Shown here one piece after another: positions 17,437 to 25,550 of a stretch of 64,000 nucleotides of DNA. The notes beneath the pieces are model-generated. The model worked only from the letters and a program-made list of their open reading frames with translations. It did no database searches and was not told where the DNA came from. This DNA comes from Umezawaea sp036375055 (GTDB lineage Bacteria > Actinomycetota > Actinomycetes > Mycobacteriales > Pseudonocardiaceae), in contig NZ_DASUSQ010000072.1 of assembly GCF_036375055.1 (NCBI RefSeq), forward strand, positions 62,001 through 126,000, given 5' to 3'. A program made the translations under genes and the position numbers. Within the stretch, counting starts at the first letter, position 1, and the number at the start of each line of letters is the position of its first letter.

Positions 17437-19730
17437 TGCCGCTCTCCTGTTCCTGCGGTCACAAGCTTCTGGTCGTCGGACTCGGAGCCCACCGGCTCGT
17501 CGGGACCGCCGTCGAGGCGACGACGACGCTGCGACCGGTCGACGAAACCGAGCAGCACGGTGATGAGCAGGCCCGCCGCGCCGGTCGCGATGCCGATCCC
17601 GAGACCGGGCATCACCCAGGTGATCTCCAGGGTTCCGCTGGACACGTCCTTCGGGAGGTCGACGGTGGCCAGGCCTGCCGGGCCGAGTCGAACCGGGACG
17701 TCCTTGCCGTTGATCGTGGCTTCGTAGCCGGGCCAGGCCAGCCTGGCGAACACGACGGAGCCGCCGTCGGCGCCGCTGAACTTGACCTCTTCGCTGACGT
17801 CACCGGTCATGCGGTCCGAATCGACCCGCAGGCCGTCCGGCGTGGACGACACCCGGCCGTCGGGGTGCGGCAGCGGGTCGATCCGCTTCCACACCACGAC
17901 GCGGTCGGTCGACTCGACCTGGCGCCAGCCTTCGGGAGCGGGCTCGCGGCGGGTGTCGATCAGGCTGTTCTGCACGACCACGGTCTGCGCGCGCAGGAGG
18001 TCGGCCAGCGGGCGGTCGGCGCCGGACGGCGGGGTCCAGAGCGACTTCCACGCCTCCGGGCACCAGGTGGACCCCTGGTAGAGGGTGCAGGTGGCGTTGT
18101 CCATCGCGTTGAAGCCGACGCCGCTGTAGGCGGTGAGGGTCTCCACGCCCGCCAGGCTGTAGTTGGTGCCGAAGGTCAGGTCCTGGTACGCGCCGTTCGG
18201 GTAGCGGTCGTTGCCCGCGACGTGGCCCAGGTCGGCGATCTGCACCGTCATGCCCTCGTACCGGTCGGAGAACCGCTCCTCCAGCAGCTTCTCGCTGGTG
18301 GGGAACTTGTAGTCGGTTACGCTCATGTTCGCGGGGAACCAGTAGAGCTGGCAGACGAGGAAGCCGATGGTGCCGACGGCGATGACCGCGAAGCCCTTCG
18401 CCCTCTCGACGCCGACCTTGACCAGCACGACGACCATGATCGCCAGCAGCACGTTGGTGAGCAGCTGCCTGCGGTCGGTGGAGGGCAGCGCCGCCCACCC
18501 CAGGTAGGCACCGAGCGCGACCATCGCCATGGACGCGGCCATCCTGGCCCGCGCGTTCGTCCGCTGGATGCCCTCGCTGGCCACGATGGCCCAGATGATG
18601 ATCAGCGGCAGGAACAGGAACGGCACCAGCCGCATCGGCCAGCGGAAGACGCTGAGCTGCGACGGGCCGAGCACCAGCAGCACGTAGACGGCCGTGTAGA
18701 AGTACAGGCCCATCAGCTCGCGGCGGCGTTCCACCAGGACCCGCCAGCGCAGCCACGGGACCAGCGGGACGATGAACCAGGCCAGGTACAGCGCGGGGAA
18801 CGTCGGGGTGTCGCCGCTCCAGATCTCCACGAACGGCTGCATGGCCGGGTTGCTCATGCCGAGGAAGTCCTGGAGCTGCGGGGCGAGGAACCCGTCGTTG
18901 AGCGTCTTGCTGTCCCGCCGGTAGCTGACCGAGGCGGTCAGCGCGAACGGCAGGTACACGATGACGTTCATCAGGACGACCGCCGCACCCGCGGCCATCA
19001 GGCTCCAGACGCGCCTGCGGTCGAACACCAGCCAGGCCTCCAGCATCACGGCGAGGATGCAGAGGCCGAAGCTGACCAGCTCGTACGGGTTGCCGGTGGT
19101 GCACGCCAGGTAACCGGTGACCACGACCCAGACCATCGACTTGCCGGACCGGGCGGCCCGCCGGGCGGTCCACCACACGTACGGCATGAAGCCGTAGGTC
19201 ACGAGCGCGTTGATCCAGGACGTGCCGTCCATGAAGAGCACGTAGCCCGACAGCGGCAGCGCGGAGCCGATCGCGGCGGCGACCCACGGGCGCACGCCGT
19301 ACTCGCGGGCGAGCAGGTAGGTGCCGACCGAGAACATGACCATGAAGGCGAGCTTCACGATCGTGATGGCCAGTGCGACGTTGTCGATCCACTGGGTGCC
19401 GACGGCCAGCGCGACCTCGACGGGGTTCCACATGCCGGTCGCGACCTCGGCCGCGAAGTTGCCCCCGCGCCACATGTCGAGTTCGAGCAGCGGGAAGCGG
19501 CCCTGGCTGATCGCCTCGCCGACCCGCTGCCACACCGGGACCGCCGCGGCCGCGGTGTCGTCCCAGTAGTAGAAGATGTGGTTGCGGTACAGGGGCATCA
19601 CGGCGCCGAGGAGCACCAGGCCCACCATCACCAGCGGCGGGGTCAGACGCTCGCGCAGGGAGGGCTTCGCCTCCTGTGCCGCGTTCGCTTCGTCGGTGTC
19701 CACCGCGGGACTCACAGTCGCTGCACTCAT
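17433..19730 (-). CDS. large polytopic membrane protein, probable GT-C type sugar transferase (paralogue of 4938-7043)
   Basis: A 765-residue polytopic protein, clearly paralogous to the 701-residue protein at 4938: shared YWDD loop (Asp57-Asp58 here), RGGNFAAEVATGMWNPVEVA against VGGNFAGEALFGLWNPVNVA, TGNPYE, and the C-terminal FARLAWPGYEATINGKD followed by a last helix and a basic tail. The ATG at 19730 is taken; an ATG at 19769 would add 13 residues and neither has a strong ribosome site. Its stop overlaps the GT2 start by 4 bases. A cell-wall sugar transferase role is inferred. M. tuberculosis Rv3779, next to bpa, is a possible functional counterpart. Confidence 0.7.
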   Translation of the reverse strand: MSAATVSPAVDTDEANAAQEAKPSLRERLTPPLVMVGLVLLGAVMPLYRNHIFYYWDDTAAAAVPVWQRVGEAISQGRFPLLELDMWRGGNFAAEVATGMWNPVEVALAVGTQWIDNVALAITIVKLAFMVMFSVGTYLLAREYGVRPWVAAAIGSALPLSGYVLFMDGTSWINALVTYGFMPYVWWTARRAARSGKSMVWVVVTGYLACTTGNPYELVSFGLCILAVMLEAWLVFDRRRVWSLMAAGAAVVLMNVIVYLPFALTASVSYRRDSKTLNDGFLAPQLQDFLGMSNPAMQPFVEIWSGDTPTFPALYLAWFIVPLVPWLRWRVLVERRRELMGLYFYTAVYVLLVLGPSQLSVFRWPMRLVPFLFLPLIIIWAIVASEGIQRTNARARMAASMAMVALGAYLGWAALPSTDRRQLLTNVLLAIMVVVLVKVGVERAKGFAVIAVGTIGFLVCQLYWFPANMSVTDYKFPTSEKLLEERFSDRYEGMTVQIADLGHVAGNDRYPNGAYQDLTFGTNYSLAGVETLTAYSGVGFNAMDNATCTLYQGSTWCPEAWKSLWTPPSGADRPLADLLRAQTVVVQNSLIDTRREPAPEGWRQVESTDRVVVWKRIDPLPHPDGRVSSTPDGLRVDSDRMTGDVSEEVKFSGADGGSVVFARLAWPGYEATINGKDVPVRLGPAGLATVDLPKDVSSGTLEITWVMPGLGIGIATGAAGLLITVLLGFVDRSQRRRRLDGGPDEPVGSESDDQKLVTAGTGERQ

Positions 19731-20030
19731 CTCAGGCAATCGTCGAGGGGCTGTGGGATTCGTGCGCATCGAGGAGCGGTGTCGATGGCGTGACGAGTTC
19801 ATCGCTGGTCGTTCCGGGGTTCGTCACGATCCGTGCAGGACCGAACACCGCTTCCGGCCGGTGCGGCCGCGCGCGGTGAGCAGTCGATCTACTGTGGATC
19901 ATTCGGAGCGCCTGTCCAGGAAATGCCGCAGCAACCCGCCTGAAACAACTTGCCAGGTACTCTAGCCGGTCCGATGTGACGTGCTCGACCACACCCGGCC
20001 CCGGTCGATCCGGAGCCGGGCGGTCCTGTG
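19731..20030 (-). other. 300-bp intergenic region between glfT1 and the GT-C-like gene
   Basis: No convincing gene. The composition is less GC-rich than the genes around it in 19880-19975. It holds the terminator hairpin of the glfT1 operon at its right end (19994-20020) and must contain the promoter of the minus-strand gene starting at 19730, but I could not identify clear -35/-10 boxes. Confidence 0.5.
19994..20020 (-). terminator. hairpin terminator after glfT1
   Basis: An 11-position stem with one mismatch (19994-20004 with 20010-20020) and a 5-base loop, 10 bases beyond the glfT1 stop in the direction of transcription. Confidence 0.65.
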
Positions 20031-20930
20031 CTACTTGCGGAAGAAGCGTTCCCTCTGGCCCAGCCGGACCAGTTTGATCCACTCCACGAACGCCTTCGGG
20101 TCCTTCCGGACCGCGATGAAGTACAGCCCGAACCGGAACACCTCCAGCGCCCCGAGCTTCCGCATGCCCGGCTGCGACAGCAGGTAGCCGCGGTTGCGGT
20201 AGGTGTAGTACCGCTTGATCGGGTTCTCCGGGTCCTGGGCGTGGAACCGACCGCCCAGCATCGGCTTGAACTCGTCCGAGCCGTCCGGGTGCAGGTAGGC
20301 GACCTTCAGCGACGTGCCGAAGCGCAGGCCGGTCCGCACCAGGCGCCGGTGGATCTCCACCTCGTCGCCGCGGAAGAACAGCCGGTAGTCCGGGACGCCG
20401 ATGACGTCGACCGTGGACGCGCGGAACAGCGCCCCGTTGAACAGCGACGCGATCCCCGGCAGGAAGTCCGTGCCCAGGTCGCCGGTGTTCCGCTTCCACG
20501 TCAGGCCGCGGCGCAGCGGGAAGGCCAGCTTGTTCGGGGCGTCGATGTTCGACACCACCGGGGAGACGGCGGCGAGCTTGCGCTTGTCCGCCTCCTCCAG
20601 GAGCACGGCCAGGACGGTCTCGTCCGCCGGGCGGCCGTCGTCGTCGGCCAGCCACAGCCACTCCGCGCCGAGCGACAGCGCGTGCAGCATGCCGAGCGCG
20701 AAGCCGCCCGCGCCGCCGAGGTTGCGGTGGGACGCGAGGTAGGTCGACGGGATGGGGCACTGGTCGACCAGGTCCTCGACGGGCTGGTCCGGGCCGTTGT
20801 CCACGACCACGAGGTGGTCGGGGACCCTCGTCTGCGACGCCAGGACCTTCAGCGACTCCGAGAGGAGCTCGCGGCGGTGCCGGGTCACGACGACGGCGAC
20901 CACGGAGCCCTTGGGCAGTGCCTCGATCAC
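20031..20930 (-). CDS. glfT1: galactofuranosyltransferase GlfT1-type (GT2)
   Basis: Adds the first galactofuranose residues to the rhamnosyl-GlcNAc-polyprenyl carrier before GlfT2 takes over. The 299-residue GT-A protein has VVVTRHRRELL at the N-terminus, HRNLGGAGGFALG near 67, the donor/metal motif LADDDGRP with Asp96-98 and FRGDEVEIHRR near 195. Identification rests on these motifs and on the block glfT1-wzt-wzm, which matches Rv3782 with Rv3781/Rv3783 in M. tuberculosis. GTG at 20930 lies 3 bases after the wzt stop, so it is the last gene of that operon. Confidence 0.9.
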   Translation of the reverse strand: MIEALPKGSVVAVVVTRHRRELLSESLKVLASQTRVPDHLVVVDNGPDQPVEDLVDQCPIPSTYLASHRNLGGAGGFALGMLHALSLGAEWLWLADDDGRPADETVLAVLLEEADKRKLAAVSPVVSNIDAPNKLAFPLRRGLTWKRNTGDLGTDFLPGIASLFNGALFRASTVDVIGVPDYRLFFRGDEVEIHRRLVRTGLRFGTSLKVAYLHPDGSDEFKPMLGGRFHAQDPENPIKRYYTYRNRGYLLSQPGMRKLGALEVFRFGLYFIAVRKDPKAFVEWIKLVRLGQRERFFRK

Positions 20931-20933
20931 GGT

Positions 20934-21749
20934 CTACTCGCCACCATTCGTGCTGAGCACGGGCTCGCCGCTGATGCGGGCCAGGGTTTCCGGGCTGAGG
21001 TACTCGAACGGGTCGTGGCCCTTGTACGCGGTCAGGACCTCGCGGAGCGAGCCCTGCTGCTTCACCTGGCCCTCGTCCATCCAGATCGCCGAGTCGCAGA
21101 ACTCGATCAGCGTCTCGTCGGAGTGGTTCGCGAAGACCAGCAGGCCGGAGCGCCGCACGAGGTCCCTGAGGCGGTCCCGCGCCTTCGCCATGAACGCCGC
21201 GTCGACCGCGCCGATGCCCTCGTCCAGCAGCAGGATCTCGGGGTCGATCGACGTCACGACGCCCAGCGCCAGGCGGACGCGCATACCCGTGGAGTAGGTG
21301 CGCAGCGGCATCGACAGGTAGTCGCCGAGCTCGGTGAACTCCGCGATGTCGTCGACCCGCTTCTCCATCTGCTTGCGGGTCATGCCCAGGAACAGGCCGC
21401 GGATCATGATGTTCTCGTAGCCCGAGATCTCCGGGTCCATGCCGACGCCGAGGTCGAACACGGGCGCGACCTTGCCGGTGATGCGCGAGCTGCCCCTGGT
21501 GGGCTCGTAGATGCCCGCCAGCAGCCGCAGCAGCGTCGACTTGCCCGCGCCGTTGTGGCCGACGAGGCCGACCCGGTCACCCTCCTTGATGGAGAGGGTG
21601 ATGTCGTGCAGGGCCTCGATTATCGGGACCCGACCCTCGGAGCCGATCTTGCCGCCGACCTTGCCGAGGGCGAGCTTCTTCAACGACCTCGACTTGGCGT
21701 CGAAGATCGGGAAGTCGACGGAGGCGTTCCAGACTTCGATGCTGACCAT
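20934..21749 (-). CDS. wzt: polysaccharide ABC exporter ATPase (Wzt-type, Rv3781-like)
   Basis: The 271-residue ATPase of a Wzm/Wzt-type glycolipid exporter. Walker A is GHNGAGKST, the signature region YSTGMRVRLALG, Walker B EILLLDEG and the switch His is in FANHSDE. The N-terminal FPIFDAKSRSLKK is typical of the Wzt family. The length equals the ATPase core only: the C-terminal carbohydrate-binding domain of O9a-type Wzt is absent. ATG at 21749 is chosen; a GTG at 21764 immediately follows the wzm stop and is the alternative. The likely substrate is lipid-linked galactan. Confidence 0.92.
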   Translation of the reverse strand: MVSIEVWNASVDFPIFDAKSRSLKKLALGKVGGKIGSEGRVPIIEALHDITLSIKEGDRVGLVGHNGAGKSTLLRLLAGIYEPTRGSSRITGKVAPVFDLGVGMDPEISGYENIMIRGLFLGMTRKQMEKRVDDIAEFTELGDYLSMPLRTYSTGMRVRLALGVVTSIDPEILLLDEGIGAVDAAFMAKARDRLRDLVRRSGLLVFANHSDETLIEFCDSAIWMDEGQVKQQGSLREVLTAYKGHDPFEYLSPETLARISGEPVLSTNGGE

Positions 21750-21764
21750 GTTGTGCGGCCTCAC

Positions 21765-22676
21765 TCAGACCCAGTAGGAGACGCGGGCACGGTAGTTGCG
21801 CAGCGCCACGAATGCCAATGCCCAGCCGCCGATGGTGAACGCACCGACCACCACCCAGTGGTGCCAGGACTGGACGTGCCCGATCAGCGGCGCCCGAACG
21901 AGCTCCACGAAGTGGTAGAGCGGGTTCAGCTCGGCGATCAGGATGCGCCAGTTGCCCTCGCCGTTGGTGACGGTGTTCAGCACACCCGTGTGCCACACGA
22001 TAGGCGTCATGAAGAAGATCAGGTTGATGAAGCTGTTGATCACCGGGGGGATGTCCCGGAAGCGGGTGCTGATGATGCCGAACAGCAGCGCGACCCACAC
22101 CGCGTTGACCACGAGCAGCGCCATCGCCGGGATCACGAGGAGGATGGTCCAGGTGATGCCGGGGTGCGTGAAGGTGTCGCCCTCCATGTGGTACGGCTTC
22201 GTCAGCGCCGGGAAGAAGACGATCAGCACGACCACGTAGACCGCCAGGTTGTGCACGAAGAACAGCAGCTGCCGCCACACCATCCGCAGCACGTGCACGG
22301 TCATCGGCGCAGGTAGGTGCTTGATCAGCCCCTCGTTGGCGATGAACACGTCCGTACCCTCGGTGATCACGCCGAGGATGAAGTTCCAGACGATGAAGCC
22401 GACCGTGACGTACGGCAGGAACGTCGCGAGGTCCTGCTTGAACAGCGTCGAGTACAGCAGGCCGAGGGCCAGCGCGGTCGAACCCATGGAGATGGTGATC
22501 CACAGTGGACCGATCACCGACCGGCGGTACCGCTGCTTGATGTCCTGCCAGCCGAGGTGGCCCCACAGCTCCCTGTGCTGCCACGCGTCGCGCACATCGG
22601 CGAACGCGCGCGCGAAGGTGCGCGAGTTGGACACGGGGGGTGCTTCAGCTCGGTCGGCCGTACTGGTGGGCTGCAC
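21765..22676 (-). CDS. wzm: polysaccharide ABC exporter permease (Wzm-type, Rv3783-like)
   Basis: A 303-residue ABC-2 family permease with an amphipathic N-terminus (RELWGHLGWQDIKQRYRRS, the usual Wzm start) and six helices. Loop motifs such as NEGLIKHLPAP and FRDIPP, and the C-terminal ELNPLYHFVELVRAPL, are characteristic. GTG at 22676. It is the first gene of wzm-wzt-glfT1, which are nearly contiguous (15 and 3 base gaps with the chosen starts). With Wzt it is expected to export the lipid-linked galactan across the membrane. Confidence 0.93.
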   Translation of the reverse strand: MQPTSTADRAEAPPVSNSRTFARAFADVRDAWQHRELWGHLGWQDIKQRYRRSVIGPLWITISMGSTALALGLLYSTLFKQDLATFLPYVTVGFIVWNFILGVITEGTDVFIANEGLIKHLPAPMTVHVLRMVWRQLLFFVHNLAVYVVVLIVFFPALTKPYHMEGDTFTHPGITWTILLVIPAMALLVVNAVWVALLFGIISTRFRDIPPVINSFINLIFFMTPIVWHTGVLNTVTNGEGNWRILIAELNPLYHFVELVRAPLIGHVQSWHHWVVVGAFTIGGWALAFVALRNYRARVSYWV

Positions 22677-22689
22677 GAGAGCTGAGACT

Positions 22690-22721
22690 ACCGGCGGCAG
22701 GTGGGGGCACTTGCCGCCGGT
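22690..22721 (-). terminator. hairpin between the coiled-coil methyltransferase gene and wzm
   Basis: A 14-position stem (22690-22703 with 22708-22721, one G-T pair) with a GGGG loop, 14 bases past the methyltransferase stop and 14 bases before the wzm GTG. It may terminate or attenuate transcription into wzm. Confidence 0.65.
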
Positions 22722-22735
22722 CGGTCACGGTGCGG

Positions 22736-23599
22736 TCACCGGGCCTCGACGGCCGACAACACGCTGGTCACCTTGACGATCACCTGTTCGTGATCGTAGG
22801 TGTACCCCTCGTAGCTGAACTCGATGCCGGACTTCTCCACGTACTCCGACCAGGCCTTGTGCTCGTGCTGCTCCCAGCCGGGGAAGTTGAAGTACTCGTC
22901 GAACACCACGACGCTGCCGGGCACCAGCCGCGGGCCCACCAGGTCGAGCACGGTCTTCGTCGAGGAGTAGAGGTCGCAGTCGACGTGCAGGAACGTCACC
23001 GGCCCCTCGTGCTCGGCGAGGAAGCCGGGCAGGGTGTCGTCGAACCAGCCGACGACCAGCTCGGCGCCCGGCACGTCCGGCAGGCCCTCGACGTTGAACA
23101 TCCCGGCGGGGAAGCCGTTGCGCCAGTCCTCGGGCAGGCCCTCGAACGAGTCGAAGCCGTAGACGTCCTCCTCGCCCCGCGAGGCGGCGATGATCTTCAG
23201 GGTGCTGCCGGTGTAGACGCCGAACTCCAGCGCCAGCCCGTCCTGCTCCACCAGGCCGAGCGCGTGCTCCAGCGTCTGGTGCGGGTGGCCGAACTGCGGC
23301 ACCGTCGGCATGTGGTCGCGCACGAACTGCGCGCTCTGGAGGGCCGCTTCGCGCTCGCCCGCGAACACGAGGTCGCGGCGGGCCCGGATCTCGAACTGCT
23401 TGCTCGTCTCCACGATCCGGTCGGACTGGTGCCGCACGTCCTCGCGCAGGCCGTCCAGTTCGCGCTGGAGTGCGTCGATCCGCTCGGTCTGCGCCCGGTG
23501 GTACGGACCGACCACGTCGTCGATCGCACGGGTGACCTTGTCCCTCAGGGAACGGCGGATCTGCTCGGCTCGCAGGGTGCGGCGGACTCGGTCGAGCAC
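22736..23599 (-). CDS. TylF/MycF-like methyltransferase with N-terminal coiled coil
   Basis: A 287-residue protein. Residues about 20-80 are charged and heptad-like (RIDALQRELDGLREDV and following), a probable coiled coil. The rest is a class I SAM methyltransferase of TylF type: EFGVYTGSTLKII (motif I), FDSFEGLPEDWRN, then FLHVDCDLYSSTKTVL with the metal-binding acidic cluster, and VVVFDEYFN. TylF-family enzymes O-methylate sugars with Mg2+. The GTG at 23599 follows GAGGAGA. It sits directly upstream of wzm-wzt-glfT1 on the same strand, suggesting it methylates a glycan or carrier in that pathway (inference). Confidence 0.78.
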   Translation of the reverse strand: MLDRVRRTLRAEQIRRSLRDKVTRAIDDVVGPYHRAQTERIDALQRELDGLREDVRHQSDRIVETSKQFEIRARRDLVFAGEREAALQSAQFVRDHMPTVPQFGHPHQTLEHALGLVEQDGLALEFGVYTGSTLKIIAASRGEEDVYGFDSFEGLPEDWRNGFPAGMFNVEGLPDVPGAELVVGWFDDTLPGFLAEHEGPVTFLHVDCDLYSSTKTVLDLVGPRLVPGSVVVFDEYFNFPGWEQHEHKAWSEYVEKSGIEFSYEGYTYDHEQVIVKVTSVLSAVEAR

Positions 23600-23696
23600 G
23601 TCGGGTCTCCTCTCGGCGCACTGAGGTCGCCGCTTCGTCGATCGGTGGGGGTGTCCCCCGTCACCACCATTGGTGAGAGCGCAGTGTGCACCGAAC

Positions 23697-24239
23697 TCAG
23701 AGGTACTGGCCAGACCCCGAGATGTGGGGGCCCTCCGGGGCCTCCAGGCCGCCGGTGCCCGCGGGCAGGGCGCGACCGCGCATCTGCTCCAGTTGCACCC
23801 GCGCCGCCATCTGCTGGGCGAACAGGGCCGTCTGGATGCCGTGGAACAGACCCTCCAGCCAGCCCACCAGCTGCGCCTGCGCGATCCGCAGTTCGGCGTC
23901 CGACGGCACGCCGTCCTCCGTGAACGGCAGCGACAGCCTCTCCAGCTCGTCGCGCAGCTCCGGCGCGAGGCCGTCCTCCAGCTCCTCGATGGAGCGCTTG
24001 TGGATCTCCTTGAGCCGGGCGCGGCTCGCCTCGTCGAGGGGAGCGGCCCGCACCTCCTCCAGGAGCTGCTTGATCATCGTGCCGATCCGCATGACCTTCG
24101 CCGGTTGCTCCACGAGTTCCGACACGTCCTGACCTCCACCGTTGGTCTCGGCATCGGCGGGGATGCGGGCCGTCCCCACGGGGGTTCCGTCCGGCCCGAC
24201 CACCACGACCTGCCGCTCGTTCTCGCCTGCCTCGCTCAT
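23697..24239 (-). CDS. bpa: bacterial proteasome activator
   Basis: A 180-residue helical protein of the Bpa family (M. tuberculosis Rv3780), an ATP-independent ring activator of the 20S proteasome. A disordered N-terminus (to about 40) is followed by the helical core (VMRIGTMIKQLLEEVRAAPL, VGWLEGLFHGIQTALFAQQM) and the protein ends in GQYL, the terminal motif that docks into proteasome alpha-ring pockets. ATG at 24239. It diverges from the cysteine-desulfurase-like gene with 92 bp between the starts. Proteasome subunits are not in the window. Confidence 0.95.
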   Translation of the reverse strand: MSEAGENERQVVVVGPDGTPVGTARIPADAETNGGGQDVSELVEQPAKVMRIGTMIKQLLEEVRAAPLDEASRARLKEIHKRSIEELEDGLAPELRDELERLSLPFTEDGVPSDAELRIAQAQLVGWLEGLFHGIQTALFAQQMAARVQLEQMRGRALPAGTGGLEAPEGPHISGSGQYL

Positions 24240-24331
24240 GCGTCCATCCTCGCCCGATCCGCCCTCCGCCCGCGAACCGGGTCCGTGCCCCTGCTGCGGG
24301 CTGACTCGTCCACCTCCGTACGGTGTGCGGC

Positions 24332-25531
24332 ATGGCGTTCGACGTCGCTCGGGTCAGGGGTCTCTTCCCCGCTCTCGGCGACGGCTGGGTCCACCTGGAC
24401 GCACCGGCGGGCATGCAGGTGCCGGAACAGGTTGCGACCGCCGTCTCCACCGCGCTCCGCGCCCCGGTGTCCGGTCCGGGTGGAATCTTCCCCGCTTCCC
24501 AGCGCGCCGAGGCCATCGTCGACGCCGCCCGCAGGTCCATCGCCGACCTCGTGGGCGTCGACCCGGCCGGGGTCGTGCTGGGCCCCAACTCGGCCGTGCT
24601 CCTCCAGAGGCTCGCCGACGCGCTGTCCGACGGCTGGTTCCTCGGCGACGAGGTCGTGGTGTCGCGGCTCGACCACCCGTCGAACATCGCGCCGTGGCAG
24701 CGGGCCGCGCAGCGCACCGGCAGCGTCGTCCGCTGGGCCGAGGTCGACATCGAGACCTGCGAGCTCCCCGCCTGGCAGTACGACGACCTCGTGACCGACC
24801 GCTGCAAGCTCGTCGCGGTGACCGCGGCCTCCGGGTCCGTCGGCACCCGCCCCGACCTCCGCAAGATCGCCGAGGCGGCCCGCGGGCGCGGCGCGCTGGT
24901 GGTCGTCGACGCCTCCTCCGCGGCGCCGTTCGTGCCGCTCGACATCACCTCGATGAACGCCGACGTGGTCGCCGTGTCCGCGAACACCTGGGGCGGCCCG
25001 CCCGTCGGCGCGCTGGTCTTCCGCGACGCCTCGGTGCTCGACCACCTGCCGTCGTGCTCCGTCGAGCCGGGCGCGCGGGGCCCCGAGCGGCTGGAGCTCG
25101 GCCCGCACGCCTACCCGCTGCTGGCCGGGCTCGTCGCGTCCGTCGACTACCTGGCGGGCCTGGACGACGCGGCGATCGGCCCGCGCCGCGAACGCGTGCT
25201 CACGTCGCTGGGTTCGGTGAAGGCCTACCAGGCCGGTCTGCTGGCTAACCTCATCAACGAACTGCGCTCGCTCCGCCACGTCATGGTGATCGGCGACGCC
25301 ATGCGGCGGGTCCCCGCCCTGGCGTTCACGATCGCCGGGGTCAAGGCGGCGGAGGGCGTCGAACACCTGTCCGAACGCGGGGTCTGCGCCTTCGCCGACC
25401 CCGGCCAGCACGGCGTGTTCTCCGTGCTGGGCGTCGGCGAGGTGGGCGGCGCGATCCGGGTGGGCCTCGCCCACTACACGAACGCGGTAGAGGTGGATCA
25501 ACTCGTGCGGGCGGTCGCCGAGCTGGGGTGA
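24332..25531 (+). CDS. cysteine desulfurase-like class V aminotransferase-fold protein lacking the PLP lysine
   Basis: A 399-residue protein related to the SufS/CsdA fold (Rv3778c position and type). Fold-type I features are present: LDAPAGMQVP at the N-terminus, SRLDHPSNIAPW near 112, VDASSAAP and ELGPHAYP. In functional family members the lysine that binds pyridoxal phosphate precedes a G-P pair; here residues 216-224 read SANTWGGPP, with Asn218-Thr219 where His-Lys is expected. It is therefore probably not a PLP desulfurase. ATG at 24332. It diverges from bpa and is followed 19 bases later by a methyltransferase. Confidence 0.82.
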   Translation: MAFDVARVRGLFPALGDGWVHLDAPAGMQVPEQVATAVSTALRAPVSGPGGIFPASQRAEAIVDAARRSIADLVGVDPAGVVLGPNSAVLLQRLADALSDGWFLGDEVVVSRLDHPSNIAPWQRAAQRTGSVVRWAEVDIETCELPAWQYDDLVTDRCKLVAVTAASGSVGTRPDLRKIAEAARGRGALVVVDASSAAPFVPLDITSMNADVVAVSANTWGGPPVGALVFRDASVLDHLPSCSVEPGARGPERLELGPHAYPLLAGLVASVDYLAGLDDAAIGPRRERVLTSLGSVKAYQAGLLANLINELRSLRHVMVIGDAMRRVPALAFTIAGVKAAEGVEHLSERGVCAFADPGQHGVFSVLGVGEVGGAIRVGLAHYTNAVEVDQLVRAVAELG

Positions 25532-25550
25532 CGAGGCGGGGAGGCCTGGG

